A DNA stretch of 64,000 nucleotides from Chromatiaceae bacterium (GTDB lineage: Bacteria; Pseudomonadota; Gammaproteobacteria; Chromatiales; Chromatiaceae). Made by a program: the position numbers and the translations under genes. The notes under the pieces were generated by a model. That model searched no databases. It saw only the letters and a list, made by a program, of their open reading frames with translations, and had not been told where the DNA came from. Location of the stretch: contig JACKMK010000002.1 in the NCBI GenBank assembly GCA_024235395.1, forward strand, positions 558,001 to 622,000, written 5' to 3'. Positions 33,673 through 43,151 of the stretch are shown here, in pieces. Within the stretch, counting starts at the first letter, position 1; each line of letters opens with the position of its first letter.

Positions 33673-34986
33673 CTAGGGGTCGAGGTCGCTCGCGGCGTGC
33701 GCACCGCGATAGTCGCCGGTGCGCAGTCTGCCGGCGAAATCGCGATCGTGGTCGGGCAGATCGTCGAATGGCCCCAGATCGATCGTGGGGCCGCGCAGGC
33801 GGCCCGGCAGCGGTGCGAGATCCAGATCGGATAGTGGCGCGTACGGCCGCCGCAGAAACGCGGCCGCCTTCGCGTAAGGTGCGGTGACATTGTCGGATTG
33901 CCAGCCGCCCTGCAGAGGGGCGGCAGCAAACACCGCGTTGCCGATCAGGTCCTGCCCTTCGACCGCGCGCTCGGTATCACGCAGCACCCGGATGCCCATC
34001 TCCGGCTTGACGACGGTATTGAAAAATATCCGCACCCTGCGCGGGATATCGTTGTGTGGTTGGATGGCCACAGCCGGAAAACGATTGGCGTGCTCGTCGA
34101 AAAACAGGTTGTCGTACAGGGCGATGTTGCCTTCGCCCTGGAACAGGGCTTCGCTTGGATTCTGGAAGAAGACATTGCCGTAGACCAGGTACTCGTCATC
34201 CTTGCCCGGCCCCTGCAGCGGCCAGTGTCCGACCAGGACGTTCGGCCGCGCCATCGGGCCGGTGGACGCACCCCGCTGTTTCACGAACAGGTTGCGGCGG
34301 ATGATGGTGCGCCGCGGTTCTGCCGGGATACCCGCGACCGCCGGACGTGGCCGCTGGTGCTTGACCTGGAGGCTGTACCCGATGGTGTCGACGACATGGT
34401 TGTGTTCTATCAGACCGCCGACAAAGGGGTCGCTGCCGTCGGAATCGCCGAAGTACATCCCTGTGCCGACGCGCTCGATGCGGTTGCTGCGTATCACCCA
34501 GTCCCAGGCCGGACACTTGGTCGAGATGCCGACCGATTGCTGGTTGTCGACCAGGTCGTGGATATACAGGTTCTCCAGCGTGATGTGGTGCGCAGAGGTC
34601 GCATACCCTTCGGCCTTGACCCCGTCGACGAAGGCGCCGCGCCCGTCGATCTCCAGGTCGCGCACGGTCACGTAGCTGGCGTCGGCGATGCTGACGACGT
34701 TCCGATCGGGTCGGGCGACGAATACCGCGGGGTCGTCGCCGGTCGGTCCAGCGATCACGATCGGGCGCCCGGGCGCACCATGCACGCGATGGATCGACAG
34801 CCCGTGCCGATAGTGCCCCGGGGCAAGCTGCAGCCGGTCGCCCGGTCCGAGGCGACGCAGCTGCAACAGGTAGTCGTCGGGGCCGGCATGAAACACCTCG
34901 GCCATGACGGCGTTCAACCAGCCACCGAGCGCCAGGGCCAGCGACACTCGGGTCCACCATCGCGTTCTGCGCGCCGAGCCGTCCAT
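33673..34986 (-). CDS. Exported right-handed beta-helix protein
   Basis: A 437-residue protein with a signal peptide (about 1-29, ending AVMA). It is built from parallel beta-helix repeats: DRNVVSIADASYVTVRDLEI, HHITLENLYIHDL, WVIRSNRIERVGTG, GLIEHNHVVDTIGYSLQ and NIALYDNLFF. This is the fold of pectate lyases, NosD and alginate-modifying enzymes. HGLSIHRVHGAPGRPIVIAG near the N-terminus resembles alginate- and chondroitin-lyase-like PL6 or DUF1565 proteins, but I cannot fix a substrate. Start chosen at the ATG before the signal peptide. It sits between an exporter operon and the MCE operon on the same strand. Confidence 0.72.
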   Translation of the reverse strand: MDGSARRTRWWTRVSLALALGGWLNAVMAEVFHAGPDDYLLQLRRLGPGDRLQLAPGHYRHGLSIHRVHGAPGRPIVIAGPTGDDPAVFVARPDRNVVSIADASYVTVRDLEIDGRGAFVDGVKAEGYATSAHHITLENLYIHDLVDNQQSVGISTKCPAWDWVIRSNRIERVGTGMYFGDSDGSDPFVGGLIEHNHVVDTIGYSLQVKHQRPRPAVAGIPAEPRRTIIRRNLFVKQRGASTGPMARPNVLVGHWPLQGPGKDDEYLVYGNVFFQNPSEALFQGEGNIALYDNLFFDEHANRFPAVAIQPHNDIPRRVRIFFNTVVKPEMGIRVLRDTERAVEGQDLIGNAVFAAAPLQGGWQSDNVTAPYAKAAAFLRRPYAPLSDLDLAPLPGRLRGPTIDLGPFDDLPDHDRDFAGRLRTGDYRGAHAASDLDP

Positions 34987-35189
34987 GACCCACGATGTTA
35001 GACCGCCAGCCGCGGTTCGGCGATGGCTCCCGCCCCCGTCTGGCAGGACCAGCCGGCGATGTACCTCCTGGGGTTTCAGGACAGACACCCCGGCCACGCC
35101 GTGCCGACGGATGAGCGATGGCAGGGGGGCAACGTCTGTTGGCCGCGGGCCCTCGTGCATCCGGGGACGTCGCCGGCGGAACACGGCAC

Positions 35190-36389
35190 CTATTCGTCGC
35201 GCAAGGCCGCCACCGGATCGAGACCGGCCGCGCGGATCGCCGGTGTGACGCCGGCGAGCAGGCCGATCGCGACGGCGATCGCGAACGCCAGCAACACATA
35301 GTCCCAGGCGATGTGCGTGGGCAGTCCCGGTACCGCGGCCCCGACCAGCCAGGCGCCGCCGATTCCGAGCAACAGGCCGGCGACCCCGCCGAGCCCGGCG
35401 AGCACCACCGCCTCACCGAGGAACAGCCCGACGATCTGGTTGCGCCCGGCGCCCAGTGCGCGCAGCAGTCCGACCTCGCCGGTGCGCTCGTTCACCGAGA
35501 TCGTCATGATCGTCAGGATGCCGATACCTCCGACCAGCAGCGATATCGCGCCCAGCGCGCCGACCGCCAGGGTCAGGACCTCCAGCACCGAACCGAGGAC
35601 CTCGAGCATCTGGTCCTGGGTGACGATCGTGAAGTCTTCGCTGCCATGCCGTGCCGTGAGCCGTTCGCGAATGCGTTCGGCGAGTCGCTCGGCGTCCGCG
35701 TCCGCGTGATACAGGATGTCGACCTCCATCAGGCTCTCGCGGTCGAACATCGCCATTGCCCGACCAATCGGGATGTACACGGTGTCGTCCAGGTCGAAAC
35801 CGAGCATCTGTCCCTTCGGCTGCATGCTGCCGATGATGCGGTAGGTCTCGCCACCGACGCGGATACGCTCGCCGAGCGGCGAGCGGTCGCCGAACAGTTC
35901 GTCGCGCAGGGTGCTGCCGAGCACTGCGAACGGACGCGCACGGCGTGGCTCGTCGTCCGGCAGGAAACGTCCGAGCACCGGCTTGATCTGCCATACCTGC
36001 GGCACCTCGGCCCCGGTACCGAACACCGTCGTGCGTCGCGTGCGCCCGCCCGCTTCGACCGCCGCATTGCCTTGCACGAACGGCACCACGGCCTCGACCT
36101 GCGGCAGCCGGGTGAGCGCGTGCGCGTCGTCCAGGCTCAACGGGCGCACGTTGCTGATCACCGCGCCCGAGAGACCGAAGGTCTCGGTCTTGCCCGGGGA
36201 GATCGCGATCAGGTTGGTGCCGAACTGGGTGAACTCCTGCACCACGAAGCGTTGTACGCCTTCGCCGATCGCGGTCAGCAGCACGACCGCCGCGATACCG
36301 ACCGCGATACCGAGCCCCGTCAGCAGGCTGCGTGTGCGGTGCGCGACGATCGCGCTACCGGTCAGATGCAGCAGGTCACGCAGCAGCAT
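35190..36389 (-). CDS. MacB-like ABC transporter permease 2
   Basis: A 399-residue permease with one N-terminal transmembrane helix, a MacB-type periplasmic domain (about 45-245) and an FtsX domain with three C-terminal helices (about 270-395; ISVNERTGEVGLLRALGAGR). No ATPase domain is fused. GGGAGGTGA precedes the ATG at 36389. It is the last gene of an adaptor-ATPase-permease-permease set, 4 bases after its sister permease, implying a heterodimeric transporter of the MacAB/YknWXYZ mechanotransmission type, exporting peptides, lipids or antibiotics. Confidence 0.87.
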   Translation of the reverse strand: MLLRDLLHLTGSAIVAHRTRSLLTGLGIAVGIAAVVLLTAIGEGVQRFVVQEFTQFGTNLIAISPGKTETFGLSGAVISNVRPLSLDDAHALTRLPQVEAVVPFVQGNAAVEAGGRTRRTTVFGTGAEVPQVWQIKPVLGRFLPDDEPRRARPFAVLGSTLRDELFGDRSPLGERIRVGGETYRIIGSMQPKGQMLGFDLDDTVYIPIGRAMAMFDRESLMEVDILYHADADAERLAERIRERLTARHGSEDFTIVTQDQMLEVLGSVLEVLTLAVGALGAISLLVGGIGILTIMTISVNERTGEVGLLRALGAGRNQIVGLFLGEAVVLAGLGGVAGLLLGIGGAWLVGAAVPGLPTHIAWDYVLLAFAIAVAIGLLAGVTPAIRAAGLDPVAALRDE

Positions 36390-36393
36390 CCGG

Positions 36394-37599
36394 TCACCTC
36401 CCGGTGAGTGCGCGTACCGGGTCGAGGCGCGCGGCGCGGCGTGCCGGCAGCACCCCGAAGACCAGACCGGTGGCCAGCGCGACACCCACCGCGGCGGGTG
36501 CCGCCCAGGCCGGTGGCGCAACCGGGAACGACGGGAACAGGTGGCCAAGCACGGTCACGCCGGCGAACGCGATCAGCACCCCGAACGCGGCGCCGGCGCC
36601 GGCCAGCAGCACCGATTCGACCAGGAACAACCGCAGCACCTGGCGCTCCGGGGCGCCGAGCGCCTTGAGCAGTCCGATCTCCGCGACCCGCTGCGATACC
36701 GCGACCAGCATCACGTTCATGATCAGGATGCCGGCGACCGCGAGGCTGATCGCGGCGATACCCCCGACCGTGTAGGTAAGGGCGCGCAGGATGCCCTCGA
36801 AGGTTTCGAGCAGCGCGTCCTGGGTGATGATGGTGACATCGTCCTCGCCGTCATGACGCTCGCGAATCACCTCGAGGGCGGCCTGCTTCGCGGGTTCGAT
36901 GTCTGCCTGGCTGCGTGCCTGGATCAGCACCCGGAACAGCGAGGGTGCATCAAACAGGCTCTGTGCGGTGGCGACCGGAATCACCGCGATGTCGTCGACA
37001 TCCTGGCCAAGCGATTCACCGCTCTCGGCGAGGACCCCTATCACGCGGAAACGTCGGTCGGCGATACGCACCCACTCACCGAGTGCACGGCGGTTGCCAA
37101 ACAGTTCCTTGCGCAGGCCCGAGCCGAGCACTGCGACGTTCAAGGTGCGTTCCGGGTCGATCGCCGGCAGTGGCTGGCCGCTGCCGATGCGGAGGTGCCG
37201 GATCGGGAAGAAGTCCTGGGTTGCTCCGATGATGTTGACCTCGCGTTCGCGGTTGGCGTACGACACCGGGGCATTGCCCAGCGACAGCGGTGCAACCCTC
37301 AGGATGCTGCGCTCGCGCTGCAGGGCCAGCGCATCGTCCAGCGTCAGGTCACGCGGTGTCTCGCCGAGCAGTGGCGGCGGGCCGCCGGTGGTCTCCGACC
37401 TTCCCGGCAGCATGATCAGCAGGTGGGTCCCGAGCTGTGCGAACTCGCCGACCACGTAGCGGCGGGCCCCCTCGCCGAGTGCGGTCAACACGATGACCGA
37501 TGCGACCCCGATGCTCATCGCCAGCAGCATCAGCAGCGTGCGGGTGCGTGCTCCGGCCAGCGATCCGCCGGCGAAGCGCAATTGATCAAGTGTCCGCAT
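36394..37599 (-). CDS. MacB-like ABC transporter permease 1
   Basis: A 401-residue permease with the same plan as the following gene: N-terminal helix (about 20-43), MacB periplasmic core, and C-terminal FtsX helices with SQRVAEIGLLKALGAPERQV. The two permeases are clearly diverged, so they are not a recent duplication. Its start overlaps the ATPase stop by 14 bases. Confidence 0.87.
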   Translation of the reverse strand: MRTLDQLRFAGGSLAGARTRTLLMLLAMSIGVASVIVLTALGEGARRYVVGEFAQLGTHLLIMLPGRSETTGGPPPLLGETPRDLTLDDALALQRERSILRVAPLSLGNAPVSYANREREVNIIGATQDFFPIRHLRIGSGQPLPAIDPERTLNVAVLGSGLRKELFGNRRALGEWVRIADRRFRVIGVLAESGESLGQDVDDIAVIPVATAQSLFDAPSLFRVLIQARSQADIEPAKQAALEVIRERHDGEDDVTIITQDALLETFEGILRALTYTVGGIAAISLAVAGILIMNVMLVAVSQRVAEIGLLKALGAPERQVLRLFLVESVLLAGAGAAFGVLIAFAGVTVLGHLFPSFPVAPPAWAAPAAVGVALATGLVFGVLPARRAARLDPVRALTGR

Positions 37600-38272
37600 T
37601 TCCCGCCTCGTCGCGTTCTATGCAGCCGTCCACCATGCGTACTCGACGTCGTGCGCGACGCCCGATCGCCGGGTCGTGGGTGACCACGACCAGCGTGATG
37701 CCCGCAGTGTTCAGGCGCTCGAGCAACGCGATCACCTCGCTCCCGGAATGCTGGTCGAGGTTGCCGGTCGGTTCGTCAGCGAGCAGCAGCTGTGGCCGCA
37801 TCACGATCGCACGGCCGATTGCGACCCGCTGGCGTTGACCGCCGGACAGCTGATCGGGACGGTGGTGCGCGCGCTCCACGAGGTCCAGCGACTCGAGGAC
37901 CTCGCGTACACGCAGCGTGCGCTCGTGCGGCTCGACGCCGGCGAGCAACATCGGCAGTCCGATGTTGTCGGCCGCGGTAAGGCGCGGAATCAGATGGAAC
38001 GCCTGAAACACGAAACCGATCTGGTTGCGGCGCATCGCCGCGCGCCGGTTCTCCGCCAGCCCGGTCGTCTCGGTGCCGTTCAGCCGATAGCTACCGGCAT
38101 TCGGCCGGTCGAGCAGGCCCAACACGTTCAGCAGCGTGGATTTGCCCGATCCCGAGGGCCCCATGACCGAGACGTAGTCGCCATCGGGGAGTGTCAGATC
38201 GATCGCGTGCAACGCATGGACGACCTCTTCGCCGACGACGAAATCGCGTTCGATGCCGGTCAGTTCGATCAT
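37586..38272 (-). CDS. ABC transporter ATP-binding protein (MacB/LolD type)
   Basis: A 228-residue ATPase with Walker A GPSGSGKST, Q-loop FVFQAFHLIPRLTA, signature LSGGQRQRVAIGRA, Walker B LLLADEPTGNLD and H-loop VVTHDP. The FQAFHLIP and DEPTGNLD blocks are typical of the LolD/MacB/FtsE family, which drives mechanotransmission permeases. ATG overlaps the adaptor stop (ATGA), so the exporter operon is translationally coupled. Confidence 0.92.
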   Translation of the reverse strand: MIELTGIERDFVVGEEVVHALHAIDLTLPDGDYVSVMGPSGSGKSTLLNVLGLLDRPNAGSYRLNGTETTGLAENRRAAMRRNQIGFVFQAFHLIPRLTAADNIGLPMLLAGVEPHERTLRVREVLESLDLVERAHHRPDQLSGGQRQRVAIGRAIVMRPQLLLADEPTGNLDQHSGSEVIALLERLNTAGITLVVVTHDPAIGRRARRRVRMVDGCIERDEAGNADT

Positions 38273-39432
38273 TCCGCCGCTGTCGCCTGCCGGCGCGCCT
38301 GGACCCCGTCCGCAAGCCCTTCGCGGTCGACCGTAGTGACCACCAGGTCGCCTGCGTCGAGGCCTTCGAGGATCTCGGTGTAATCCCAGTTCGCGGTGCC
38401 CGTCTCCACGGTGCGTTGTTCGATCAATCCGGTGGCGGGGCGGAACAGGAACACCGTGCTGCCGTCGATCAGCGCCTCGGTCGGGATGCGCAGGGTGTCG
38501 CTGCGCACATCGAGGATCACCTCGACATCCGCGGAGTAACCGGCCAGCAGCTGCGCGAGGTCCGCGGTATTCACGAACTCGATCTCGACGTCGACGGTGC
38601 GCGCCTGTTTCTCCACGTCCAGGACGTAATCGGCGACACGGCGCACGCGGCCGTCGAAACGCTGTTTGCCGAATGCGTCCAGTGTCACGCGCGCGGTCTG
38701 ACCGACCTCGATGCCGGAGACGTCGACCTCGTCGATGGGCGCGGTCATGTAGAAACACCGGTTTTCGATCAGGTCGATCGCGGGTGGCGTCGGGATGCCG
38801 ATCGGGGAGGGGGTGACGAACTCGTTCAACTCGCCGTTGATCTCGGCGACCACGCCATCGAACGGTGCAATGAGTCGGGTCTTTTCCAGGTTGGCCTCGG
38901 CGACACCGATCTGCGCCCTGCGCACCGCGGCGGTCAGGCGTGCCGCTTCGCACGCGGCATCACCTGCGTTCGCGGTCGACACCGCCTGGTCGACCTGCTC
39001 CTCGGAGACCAGCTTGCGGGCAAGCAGTTTCTGCTGCCGGTCGGCCTCGCGGCGTGCCTGTTCGGCCTCGATACAGCGTGCGCGCGCGGTGGATGCGGAA
39101 CTCGCCGCCTCCTGTCGGGCCAGGTCCAGTTGCGCGGTCAGGTCCTTGTTCCACAGCTCCAGCAGCAGCTGTCCCTGCTTGACCGCTTCGCCCTCATGGA
39201 CGGGCAGCTTGGCGATCTGTCCCCCGGTGCTCGGGGACAGCTTGGCACGCCGGCATGCCTTGACCGTGCCGGCCCGGGTGTTGGCGACGGTCTTTTCGAC
39301 CGTCCCGCGCTCTACCGCGGTGACAGCGACCTCGATCGGCTGTTCGCGCGTGGTCCACCAGTACCACAGGCCCGTCAGGGCGATGGTCAACGAGATCAGC
39401 AGCCACCGACGTATGGCGGTTGACTTGGCCAT
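38269..39432 (-). CDS. HlyD-family periplasmic adaptor (MacA-like)
   Basis: A 387-residue membrane-fusion protein with an N-terminal anchor (about 7-24), a lipoyl-like half (KLSPSTGGQIAKLPVHEGEA), a coiled-coil hairpin (about 100-165, rich in Ala, Glu and Arg), the second lipoyl half (LIAPFDGVVAEI) and beta-barrel domains. It bridges the inner-membrane permeases to an outer-membrane channel. Start at 39432 places the anchor at the N-terminus. No TolC-like gene is adjacent; the next gene upstream is a beta-barrel protein of a different type. Confidence 0.88.
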   Translation of the reverse strand: MAKSTAIRRWLLISLTIALTGLWYWWTTREQPIEVAVTAVERGTVEKTVANTRAGTVKACRRAKLSPSTGGQIAKLPVHEGEAVKQGQLLLELWNKDLTAQLDLARQEAASSASTARARCIEAEQARREADRQQKLLARKLVSEEQVDQAVSTANAGDAACEAARLTAAVRRAQIGVAEANLEKTRLIAPFDGVVAEINGELNEFVTPSPIGIPTPPAIDLIENRCFYMTAPIDEVDVSGIEVGQTARVTLDAFGKQRFDGRVRRVADYVLDVEKQARTVDVEIEFVNTADLAQLLAGYSADVEVILDVRSDTLRIPTEALIDGSTVFLFRPATGLIEQRTVETGTANWDYTEILEGLDAGDLVVTTVDREGLADGVQARRQATAAE

Positions 39433-39592
39433 GACCGGTCCTACCCGAGTTGCCCAGATCCACGCCAATTATCGCAGGTCGGCCGCCCGGCAGCGACGAC
39501 CAGCGGGGCCTCGCCGCCATGACCCGGTGTGTTGTGTACCGCGCTCGACGCCGCAGCGCCGGATCCATGTCCGGCGGCAGCGAGGGCGGGGC

Positions 39593-40936
39593 TCAGAAGT
39601 AATAACCGAAGTTGATGTTGAAACGGTACTGCCAATCGTCGTCTTCGTTGGCACCGAGTCGATCGCCGAAGCCGGTTTCCCCGCCGACGAATTCATTGCC
39701 GTTGGAATACGCGAGATCCGTGTAGATGTACCAGCCGCCGCGTCCCCAGGCTGCACCCAGGGTTACCAGTTCGCTGTCGTTGAAATCGCTTTCATCCTTG
39801 ACGACCGCGCTGTACTCGACATAGGGGATCACGTAGTCGAGCCAGGCCAGCCCCGGGGTCTCGTGGTAGTAACTGAGGGAGATCGCCGGGATCCAGGCCT
39901 CGGTGGCCGCGGTGCTGGGGAAATCGTAGGCGCCAAACTGCACAAGCTTGTCGGTGCCCAGCGGCTGGTCCGCGTCCACGTCGATCTCGTAGCGTGTCAA
40001 CTGTGTCGCGAGGGTGAAATTGTTCCACTTGTTGACCATGTGCACCGAGGCCGCAAACTGGTCGCCGTCGTCCTGTGGTCCTTCGCTCGACAGTTGTCCG
40101 TACTGCAGTGAGACGCCGAGGTCGGTCGGCACCGCGACGTCCTTCATGCTGTAGATCGCACGCGCGTTGAGCTGGTTGCGTTCCTCGTAGCCATCGCCAC
40201 TCTCGTTGACGACGTCGTACGAGTAGCGGGCGCTATCGCGACTGTCGCCGGCCCCAGTACCTTCATCCGAATAGTAGTAGGCGACGTCGAAGGTCCAGTT
40301 GCCAACCGGTTGCGTGTATTTGACGCCGAGGTCCATATCGTCGGAGAGCCCGACGTAATAGTGCTGGTCGAAGAACCAGCTTTGAGATACGCCGTACGGC
40401 CCTGGCCCGAACGGTACGCGGTTCACGCCGACCTGTACCTGGCCGCCGTTATCGAAGTCGTACCCCAGCCAGGCGGTACGCACGAAGTTGTACCCGTTGT
40501 AGAAACGGTACTCGGCCTTGCCTAGAAAGGCATCGTTTGTGTAGTCCAGGTTGACCCGAAAGGTATCCAGCGAGAAATCACCGTAGTCGCCTTCCGCCCT
40601 GGAAGGCCCTCCGGTCGCGTCGCCGTAGTCCCCGACCGCGTAGTTTGCACGGATCGCCCCGCCGATCTTGAGGGTGCCGCCTGTGGGATCGGTGATCTCG
40701 ATCTTGTCCGGCCCGAGATCGTTGGCCGCGGCCATCTTCTCTTCCGCCGCCTGCTGTGCGGACTTTGCCTGCTCGAGTTCAGTGCGCGCGGCCGCGAGCT
40801 GGCGCTCCAGTTCGGAGATTCGGGCCTGGAGTGCCGCGGCGCCCTGATCGGCGGCCATCGCTGACAGGGACAGGGTCAACGTGGCCGCGAGGGCACCCGA
40901 AGTCAGCACGGCTTTCGCTTGTTTGGAACGAGGCAT
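39593..40936 (-). CDS. Outer-membrane porin-like beta-barrel protein
   Basis: A 447-residue exported protein with a signal peptide (about 1-28, ending SAMA), an N-terminal coiled coil (about 33-72, ISELERQLAAARTELEQAK), and alternating aromatic beta-strand sequence up to a terminal Phe (FNINFGYYF), the outer-membrane insertion signal. It looks like a porin with a periplasmic trimerising coiled coil, as in carbohydrate- or phosphate-type porins. It is divergent from the BCCT gene and may supply osmolytes to it, but that is inference. GAGAGGAGA precedes the ATG at 40936. Confidence 0.8.
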   Translation of the reverse strand: MPRSKQAKAVLTSGALAATLTLSLSAMAADQGAAALQARISELERQLAAARTELEQAKSAQQAAEEKMAAANDLGPDKIEITDPTGGTLKIGGAIRANYAVGDYGDATGGPSRAEGDYGDFSLDTFRVNLDYTNDAFLGKAEYRFYNGYNFVRTAWLGYDFDNGGQVQVGVNRVPFGPGPYGVSQSWFFDQHYYVGLSDDMDLGVKYTQPVGNWTFDVAYYYSDEGTGAGDSRDSARYSYDVVNESGDGYEERNQLNARAIYSMKDVAVPTDLGVSLQYGQLSSEGPQDDGDQFAASVHMVNKWNNFTLATQLTRYEIDVDADQPLGTDKLVQFGAYDFPSTAATEAWIPAISLSYYHETPGLAWLDYVIPYVEYSAVVKDESDFNDSELVTLGAAWGRGGWYIYTDLAYSNGNEFVGGETGFGDRLGANEDDDWQYRFNINFGYYF

Positions 40937-41222
40937 GAAAGTCTCCTCTCGGTGTGTCGATGCTTGGTGTTGCAAGCGCAATGGTTTGCGGTTGGCCGGC
41001 GGTCGCGTCTTCGTATGAGCAGGCGATGGCGGTGGATGATCCTGCGCGCTGTCACACGGGTAGACGCACGTCCGTTCGCTCGCCTTACCGTGTCGCAAGG
41101 TGGGCGAGTCTGATGGATGGGAAACGCAAAACAATTAGAATTAAAACTAAACGTAACCGGGCCAAGCCTAGCACTGTTGCAACAAAAATGCGTTCGCGGG
41201 ACATAAAGCGCACGATCCCGCA

Positions 41223-41251
41223 TTGCCACTGAACGGCATAACACTTAGAAT
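41223..41251 (+). promoter_or_regulatory. Sigma-70 promoter of the BCCT gene
   Basis: TTGCCA (41223-41228), a 17-base spacer and TAGAAT (41246-41251). Transcription would begin near 41258 and leave a leader of about 255 bases. Confidence 0.55.
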
Positions 41252-41269
41252 TCAAAACGTCACAAGCGA

Positions 41270-41474
41270 CGCCTCGTTGCGTTGAGGCGACGTCAAGCTC
41301 ACAGAGCGGCGGCACTCCGGTGTCCCACGTCTGGGTACGAAATCTCGATGAAAAGGGTCCTTCCGGACCTCGTCGCACCGCTCCTGCCGCTGTTGGGTGG
41401 TCGGTCAATCCGTCGCAGGGACCGACGAACACGAAGTTCACGTCATCGCACCACGATCTTGAAGGCCGTGGTGC
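41270..41474 (+). promoter_or_regulatory. Structured 5' leader of the BCCT gene
   Basis: Four stem-loops are seen: CGCCTC/GAGGCG (41270-41289), GGGTCC/GGACCT (41355-41370), GTCGGTC/GACCGAC (41400-41426) and GCACCACG/CGTGGTGC (41448-41474). The last ends 28 bases before the ribosome binding site. A regulatory RNA role is possible; it matches no riboswitch class that I recognise. Confidence 0.4.
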
Positions 41475-41501
41475 ATCGAATCACCAGTCGGCACGCCAAC
41501 C

Positions 41502-41509
41502 GGGAGGAG
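41502..41509 (+). promoter_or_regulatory. Ribosome binding site deciding the BCCT start
   Basis: GGGAGGAG sits just before the ATG at 41513 and rejects the longer in-frame reading from 41282, whose first 77 residues are Arg-rich leader translation. Confidence 0.75.
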
Positions 41510-41512
41510 TCG

Positions 41513-43084
41513 ATGCCTCATCGTTACGACACAGACTACGAGATCGGGCAGGACAACATACGTACCTGGGGAATGGATATTCATAATCCGGTATTCCTGG
41601 TCTCAGCGCTGCTGGTGTTGGTGTTCGTGATCGGCACCATCATGTTTCCCGAATCGGCCAAACAGGCATTCGACGGATCCAAGGGATGGTCGATCGACAA
41701 TTTCGACTGGCTGTTCCTGGTCGCCGGCAACATCTTCGTGCTGTTCTGTGTGTTGCTGGTGTTCCTCCCGGTGGGTGGCATCCGGCTTGGTGGCGTGGAT
41801 GCCCGGCCGGAATTCTCGACCGTATCCTGGTTCGCGATGTTGTTCGCTGCGGGTATGGGGATCGGCCTGATGTTCTGGAGCGTGGCCGAGCCCACCGCCT
41901 ACTACACGGGTTGGTACGGTACGCCGCTGGGAGTGGCCAAGGACACCCCCGAGGCCGCAGAGCTGGCGATGGGCGCGACGATGTTTCATTGGGGCCTGCA
42001 CCCGTGGGCGATCTACGCCGTCGTCGCGTTGTCTCTGGCGTTCTTCACCTACAACAAGGGTCTGCCGCTGACGATTCGTTCGGCATTCTTTCCGTTCATC
42101 AAGGATCGTTCCTGGGGTTGGTTCGGGCACGTCGTCGACGTCGTTGCCGTGATGGCGACGATCTTCGGCCTCGCGACGTCACTCGGCTTTGGCGCGCAAC
42201 AGGCGGCTGGGGGTCTCAATTATCTTTTTGGTGTGCAGAACACCATCAATACGCAGATCGGGATCATCATCGCCGTGACAGGCGTCGCCATCGTGTCGGT
42301 CGTGCGTGGTCTCGACGGCGGGGTCAAGATCCTGAGCAACATCAACATGAGCCTGGCGTTGTTGCTCCTGCTGTTCGTCATCATCGTTGGCCACGGTTTC
42401 GGCATCTTCTCCGGCCTGTATGGAACCGCTGCGGCCTATCTGAACAACGTAATCCCGTTGAGCAACTGGATCGGCCGTGAAGACCAGACCTTCTACCATG
42501 GTTGGACGGTGTTCTACTGGGCGTGGTGGATATCGTGGTCGCCTTTCGTCGGCATGTTCATCGCGCGGGTCTCGAAGGGCAGGACGGTGCGCGAGTTCAT
42601 CATCGCGGTGTTGTTGATCCCGACGCTGGTAACGGCCGTGTGGATGACGGCGTTCGGAGGCGGGGGCCTCGAACAGGTCATGGCCGGTATCGGCCAGCTG
42701 GCCAACGGCATCTCGGACGTGGAACTGGCCCTGTTCCAGATGCTGGAGAATCTCCCGTTGGCGACCCTGACCTCATTTCTCGGGATTGTGCTGGTGCTTG
42801 TGTTCTTCATCACGTCGTCGGACTCGGGATCGCTGGTGATCGACAGCATTACGGCCGGGGGCAAGCTCGACGCGCCGGTGCCGCAGCGAATCTTCTGGGC
42901 GACGATGGAGGGCCTGATTGCGGGTGCCTTGCTGTTCGGTGGTGGCGCCGATGCGCTGGGTGCATTGCAGGCGGCTGCGATCAGCGTGGGTCTGCCGTTC
43001 ACCCTGGTCCTTCTGGCGATGTGCATCGCGCTGTATATGGGCTTGAGTCACGAGCGTCGATATGTGCTCCAAGCGACTGACTGA
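41513..43084 (+). CDS. BCCT family osmolyte transporter
   Basis: A 523-residue betaine/carnitine/choline transporter with about twelve transmembrane helices. The glycine-rich FAAGMGIGLMFWSVAEP and the TM8 signature FYWAWWISWSPFVGMFIARVS followed by KGRTVREFI are diagnostic, and TSSDSGSLV lies in a later helix. It imports glycine betaine, choline, ectoine or similar solutes with Na+ or H+ on osmotic upshift. The GMGIGLM form of the glycine motif suggests a Na+-coupled betaine-type member. The N-terminus is short, with no extended C-terminal osmosensor helix as in BetP, so regulation may be transcriptional or through the leader. Confidence 0.93.
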   Translation: MPHRYDTDYEIGQDNIRTWGMDIHNPVFLVSALLVLVFVIGTIMFPESAKQAFDGSKGWSIDNFDWLFLVAGNIFVLFCVLLVFLPVGGIRLGGVDARPEFSTVSWFAMLFAAGMGIGLMFWSVAEPTAYYTGWYGTPLGVAKDTPEAAELAMGATMFHWGLHPWAIYAVVALSLAFFTYNKGLPLTIRSAFFPFIKDRSWGWFGHVVDVVAVMATIFGLATSLGFGAQQAAGGLNYLFGVQNTINTQIGIIIAVTGVAIVSVVRGLDGGVKILSNINMSLALLLLLFVIIVGHGFGIFSGLYGTAAAYLNNVIPLSNWIGREDQTFYHGWTVFYWAWWISWSPFVGMFIARVSKGRTVREFIIAVLLIPTLVTAVWMTAFGGGGLEQVMAGIGQLANGISDVELALFQMLENLPLATLTSFLGIVLVLVFFITSSDSGSLVIDSITAGGKLDAPVPQRIFWATMEGLIAGALLFGGGADALGALQAAAISVGLPFTLVLLAMCIALYMGLSHERRYVLQATD

Positions 43085-43151
43085 TGGCGGGTTGCCGTTG
43101 GCGGTGCGGACAGTCGCAGGATCGGTGCCCTCCGGTGCGCATTGGCCAATC

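Larger units (their letters stand above)
40937..41512. other. Divergent intergenic region, porin/BCCT
   Basis: A 576-base regulatory region. Its middle (41120-41260) is AT-rich and carries TTAGAATTAAAAC (41135) and TTAGAATTCAAAAC (41245), similar sequences in the same orientation. A good promoter lies at 41223-41251, and the following 255-base BCCT leader has four stem-loops. Reading frames in it look non-coding. Confidence 0.55.

Noticed and set aside
32319..33887. 522-residue plus-strand frame
   Set aside because: Antisense of the STAS-MlaE permease; no recognisable domain.
41135..41258. Direct repeats TTAGAATTAAAAC and TTAGAATTCAAAAC
   Set aside because: They differ in length by one base, and the second is explained as a -10 element; only two copies in AT-rich sequence, so coincidence is possible.
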